Program-made: the position numbers and the translations under genes | In this document: positions 59,612 through 64,000 of the stretch, piece after piece | Layout of the letters: each line of letters begins with the position of its first letter | How positions within the stretch are numbered: the first letter of the stretch is position 1 | The notes under the pieces: model-generated | Database searches by the model: none | Told to the model about the DNA's origin: nothing | Seen by the model: the letters and a program-made list of their open reading frames with translations, nothing else | Source: Amaurobius ferox | Taxonomy: Eukaryota; Arthropoda; Arachnida; Araneae; Amaurobiidae | Direction of reading: 5' to 3' | Length of the DNA stretch: 64,000 nucleotides | Assembly: GCA_951213105.1 (NCBI GenBank) | Contig: OX578153.1 | Span: 49,711,539-49,775,538 of the forward strand

Positions 59612-61190
59612 ATAAAAATTCTAATGAGGCAACACATAACTTTCTTTATATAATCAGCAAATTTGCTCCTTTTATAGTCAAAAATTAATGTATAAGATAC
59701 ACGTTACTGTGTCTTTAAAGTTGAATTGCATATTTGACGATTTTTTGGAAGACAATATGTAATACCATATCAAAGTATCCAATTAACTTATATTTCACAA
59801 AATTCTAAATTAACAAATATCAATATTGATAGCATGCTCAATATGCGCCATAGTCCATATATTAAAATATTGTAATAATTAATTCATCAGTTAGGTGTCA
59901 TTTTCATTAAATTAGTGTCATTTTCGTAATTTTGACGAAATTTTCGTCAATCTGGTTCTAAATATCGCCAACTTGGCGATACTTAAAAGATCATTTGCAA
60001 AGTTTTTTCCAAATATATCACCAAGTGTTACACACAAACGGAGAGAAGAGCATTTCTTTATTTCTAGAATGTTCTATACGTCATATGACGGAAATCAGAA
60101 TTTACGAAACATTACTTCTGATAAATTAGTCGTAATTTCATTTATTCAGAGTCAGTTTCATCAATTTGGCGAATTTTTATCAATTGGGTGACATTTTCGG
60201 CAATTTGGGAACATTTAAAAAGTCACTAAGTTGCAGATATTCTGACAAATTCATCACCAAAATTTACGGACATCATCAAAATTTACATTTTCATCCAAAT
60301 ATTACGGACGGAAAAATAGGTTATTCTTATAGTACTCGTAGATTCTTATATTCTTTCCAAGATATTGAATTTTCAGCAATTAGTTCTCATTTTCATTGAT
60401 TTAGCGTCATTTTTATCAGTATGGCAACATTTTCGTTAATTTCGCAACATTTAAAAATGTCGTCAAGTTGGCGACATTTTTCCAAATTCGTCACAAAAAT
60501 CTCGCCAAGCATTAAAGACGGAAAAATAAGTTATTTTAATAACAGATAAATGAATATTGACGTCCAAATGCAAAAGTAGTATCCAAAGCCTATTTTCTCA
60601 TGAATGGAATGAACTGAATCCACAAGAATGATGTCACCAAATTTATTGCATGATATTACATATGAAAAGTGAACATATTTCCCAATAGTTAATATATTTC
60701 TTTATTTTATGTGCATTTTTGACGCATTTATTAGAAAAATCTGCAATATCTCGAGAACAGTTAATGATTGCGATCTAAAGTTTGTGTTAATCGTTTTCTA
60801 ATGAAAAATTAGATACGAAATAACTATTTGCGTAGCTTTATAAGAAAGGTTTGGATTTTTGGTGATTTTTTCAAAATCTCATTAGCAATTTTAGGGAGGT
60901 TCTGAACATTCGACGGCATTTGAAAGCAACAGGCTTCCAGTATCCTTAGATTCTAATTTTTGTACCAAATTTCGTTCGAATAGCTTCATACTTTTGTGAG
61001 ATATCGTCTCCACAGGCTCACTGACACACCCGCACGCACGCACGAACACACACACACATACACACACACAGACAACATCTCAAAAACTTTTGATTCGTGT
61101 TCAGGGATTCTTGAAACGTGCTCTCTTGACTTAAACTTGATTTCGGCTTTTCGAGACCCCGTCACAATACTTTCCTTATACATTATACTA
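59612..61190 (+). mobile_element. Long E2 element
   Basis: Left tip CTAATGAGGCAACACATAAC then TTTCTTTATATAATC; right tip ACCCCGTCACAATACTTTCC then TTATACATTATAC. The 3' 850 bp align with E2 at 4950-5790. The extra 5' ~700 bp is an additional round of the TTTGGCGACATT module. Overlapping ORFs (for example 59973-60399) are not conserved in the neighbour copy. Confidence 0.65.
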
Positions 61191-61202
61191 TGTATAAAAT
61201 CT

Positions 61203-62758
61203 AATGTGGGCAGCACATGACTCTCTTTATATATTGCAATAAATTTACTTCTTTCACTGTGAAAAAATCATGTATACGATTGCAAAAAACCTTCCTCCAA
61301 CCTGGAATAGAATCTGGATCTGCGAACTGGCCAGGCGACTTTCTACTGTCCATCTACTGGGCACGAAATTGCAAGCTCTTATTGTCGAAATGGTTGTATA
61401 AGATCCATGACACACTATATTTAACGTTGAGTTGTACATTTGTAGCTTTTCCGGATGACAACATACAAAACTTTTTCGTACCCAATTACTTTTAGCGCAA
61501 CTCTAAATTAATAATTATCAATATTCTTTTCATCCTCAATAATCAACATAGTCTATATATTAAAATATGTAAATAATATATTGATCAATTAGGCGTTATT
61601 TTCATTAACTTGGCGTCATTCTTACAATTTTGATGATATGTTCGCCAATCTGGGGCTAACTATGGATAAGTTAGCATGTCATTAGATTATTCACCAAGTT
61701 CGTTAAATGTGTCGCCAAGTGTTGCAGACAAATGGGGAGAAGAGCTTTCTAATAGGAGTATACTAAATGAATGCCCGTTATATGACGGAATTAAAAATTT
61801 GCAAAACATTACCTCCCATTTAGCATTCTGTTTGCCAATTTGTCGCTATTTTTATCAATTTTGCAGCGCTTTCGTTAATTTTGCAATTTTCAAAAGGTCA
61901 CCAAGTTGCCAACATCCTTTAAAGATATTGAATTCTCACCAATTAGTCGTAATTGTCATTGATTTAACGTCATTTTTATCAATTTGGCGACATTTAAAAC
62001 AGTCGTCAATTTGGCGACATTCCACCAAATTCGTCGCCAAAATCTTGCCAAGCGTCACAAACGGAGAAATAAGTTATTCTTATAACAGATACATGAATAT
62101 TGAAGTCCAAATACAAAAGTATTATTAATATTCTCTTTTCTTATGAATGGAAGGAGCTAGATGCACGAGAATGATGTCAACAAATTTATCGCATTATATT
62201 AGATATGAAAAGTGACCATATTTCACAATAGTTAAGAAATTTTTATTTTATTTTATGCGTTATTTGATAAATTTAATTATAAAATTTGTAGTGTCCCGAG
62301 AATCGTTCATGCCAGCATTTCAAAGTTTATGTCAATCCCTTTCTAATGGAATATTACTTAAGGAATGTTGATTTGCGTAATTTTATTAAAGGTTTTGATT
62401 TTATCATATTTCAAAATTTCACTCGCAAATTTTTGGGGGGGGGGTTCTGAACATTCGATTGCGTTTAAAAACAATAGGCTTCCAGTATTCATGGATTGCA
62501 ATCTTTGTACCAAATTTCATTGGAATCCCTTCATTCGTTCATGAGATATCGCAACCCATACACACACATCATCTCAACCCGGCCGCACATTAATCTGCTG
62601 TAAACATCTGGTTCTGTCGTGTGGTCTGGGTCTTCAACACATCATCTCAAAAACGTTTGATTTGTGTCCGGGGGTACTTGAAACGCGTTCTTCCGTCGAA
62701 AACTCGAATTCGAATTTCGACCCCGACACAATACGTTTCTTGTACATTATACTATGTA
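61203..62758 (+). mobile_element. Long E2 element, adjacent second copy
   Basis: Starts GTGGGCAGCACATGACTCTC 13 bp after the first and is colinear with it to CGACCCCGACACAATACG. It carries a local difference at 61290-61480 (CTTCCTCCAACCTGGAATAG...) and a 60-bp non-E2 piece at ~62576-62640 (CGGCCGCACATTAATCTGC, GTGGTCTGGGTCTTCAACAC) that looks like a SINE-tail fragment. About 75-80% identical to the first. The 150-codon ORF at 61676-62128 is in the module-rich part and not conserved. Confidence 0.65.
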
Positions 62759-62759
62759 T

Positions 62760-63515
62760 CTAATTAAAGTAATAGTTATCTGGAGAATACAAATTCTGTG
62801 CTTATCTATGATTCTCTTCATTTTAGCATTTCAAAAGTCTTATAGTGCCATATAATCTGACTGAAATAATTTTAAATTTGACTTAAATATTTTGAAAAAC
62901 GCATTGCATTTAAGATCCTAAAAAGTCCAATAATTTTTCAAGTCGACGCCTATGGTCTGCACATGCCTATTGGACGTTGTGGCTTTTAATCAGAGAGGCA
63001 GATGACGGCTATCTCGTTTGATTGTGGGAACCATGAGCGGATGGACTTGCCTGCATCTGCTCGATCTTTTTATACCGAAGTTTTGCTTCGCATTTACATT
63101 CTCAGTCTCAATTAATGTAGATGTTCGAGTTTTGCGTTATCATTTTAATTAACCGATCCCTTGTCATGTAGGTTTCTGCACTGAATTCATGTTGTGAATT
63201 TCCTGTCTGGGAGTGCTGTGGATTATTTACAGTCGAACTTCTTTAAACTGTGAGAGACAAAGCTGAGTGACATGTCCTCTAAATGTTCCGCTTCTTGGAA
63301 CGAGATGTAAAGTAATGTGTTTGGGTTTAATAATTTTGGGGGTCGGCACATATCTAAATTAATTGAAGCAAAATTAGCAGTTACAGAGAAGAGTTATAAA
63401 ATATCATATTAACTTCGAGTTCTAGTCGCAAATTAGTTTAAGATTAAAAGAAATCGTCTTGTCCTACCGGGGATTTCAGCGGTTCTAAGTTCAGAACTGT
63501 AGGAGGTTTCTTGCA
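62760..63515. other. No gene recognised
   Basis: 62940-63480 looks like single-copy sequence of moderate GC. It has many stops in all frames. Could hold a non-coding RNA or UTR but nothing supports it. Confidence 0.35.
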
Positions 63516-63517
63516 TT

Positions 63518-63685
<168 letters not shown>

Positions 63686-63724
63686 CACGTACACTTATAT
63701 TCCGATACATATCAATATATACAT

Positions 63725-64000
63725 ACAGGGTGTATATAAACTGTTTTGACAAAATAAGAAGGGTGATAGTACCCATCAATGCGAACAATATTTACTATAG
63801 AAATTAGACTCGCATTCCACTCTGAGTGTCAGAAAAGAGTAACTTCGAAACACGTCCAACAAACACAAGTCGCCACTTCGGACGACAAAGCTGTCTTGCC
63901 GGAGAAGTATCACATCTACAGAACATCCCCGTCACTTCTAGTCATTCGACACTTCTTGAATTCCACATATCCAGGACGGTGGATTGGTAGTACTGGACCT
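63725..64000 (+). pseudogene. Mariner-like element, 5' end and transposase scrap, cut by window end
   Basis: TA followed by CAGGGTGTATATAAACTG at 63727 looks like a mariner-type tip inserted in the TA-rich tract. After ~200 bp without homology, one plus-strand frame at 63917-64000 reads EHPPSLLVIRHFLNSTYPGR then WIGSTGP, which matches the PPH....VR.FL...(F/Y)P..WIGR.GP segment just before the third catalytic acidic residue of mariner-like DDE transposases. The gap between tip and this segment is too short for a whole N-terminus, so the copy is internally deleted, unless it continues beyond the window. Confidence 0.65.

Overview
This window looks like non-genic, repeat-dominated arthropod nuclear DNA. 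It is AT-rich, has no long conserved host ORF and no introns or exons I can assemble, and every recognisable protein is a broken transposon or retroelement piece. The element mix fits an arthropod (chelicerate, myriapod or insect; I cannot fix the species): Tc1/mariner, Tigger/pogo and Kolobok-like DNA transposons, LINE C-termini, a YVDD reverse transcriptase resembling Penelope-like elements, one tRNA-derived SINE family, and many short foldback elements with TA or TTAA flanks. LAYOUT: Bases 1-8817 recur without a visible difference at 31984-40800 (offset 31983). Inside each copy sits a 7.3-kb composite flanked by TTAA and made of two ~1.3-kb inverted arms (family E1) enclosing a SINE, a ~0.9-kb element with CTTTCCTTATATA ends (E2) and a LINE-like element ending in TATATAGAT (E3). 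From 9.8 to 20.3 kb lie a dead Tc1-like transposase, a 330-bp foldback element with two tandem hairpins, an E2-related inverted-repeat element, a composite 5S rRNA + tRNA SINE with target duplications, and a 184-bp/23-bp hierarchical tandem array. From 20.3 to 23.3 kb are a solo E1 arm, a LINE C-terminus and a SINE. A complete Kolobok-like transposon (TTAA flanks, 20-bp TIRs, 4.9 kb) spans 23287-28203; its transposase has lost internal segments, and its C-terminus has been copied into a 366-bp tandem repeat. At 28.5-30.4 kb two ~0.9-kb arms of reverse-transcriptase sequence face each other as a near-perfect palindrome beside (AT)n tracts. After duplication copy B come a diverged E3 copy, a ~370-bp polypurine tract, another E2, a single-unit relative of the 184-bp array, a LINE RT tail and a Tigger transposase tail. 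The 50.2-55.0 kb block is a nested structure: a mariner-type foldback MITE with CAGGGTGTCCC ends holds a LINE-like element, which in turn holds a tandem array of at least 16 SINE-derived units with Pol III B boxes, partly duplicated at a 2068-bp offset. The last 9 kb hold minisatellites, two adjacent long E2 copies, an (AT)n tract and the start of another mariner-like element cut off by the window end. HOW IT WORKS TOGETHER: there is no pathway or operon. The interest lies in repeat architecture: nested insertions with readable target duplications, SINE-to-satellite conversion, and duplications recent enough (or artefactual enough) to be identical. Family names E1-E5 are local labels, all homology calls are by eye, and all coordinates of repeat edges are approximate unless a TSD or TIR fixes them.
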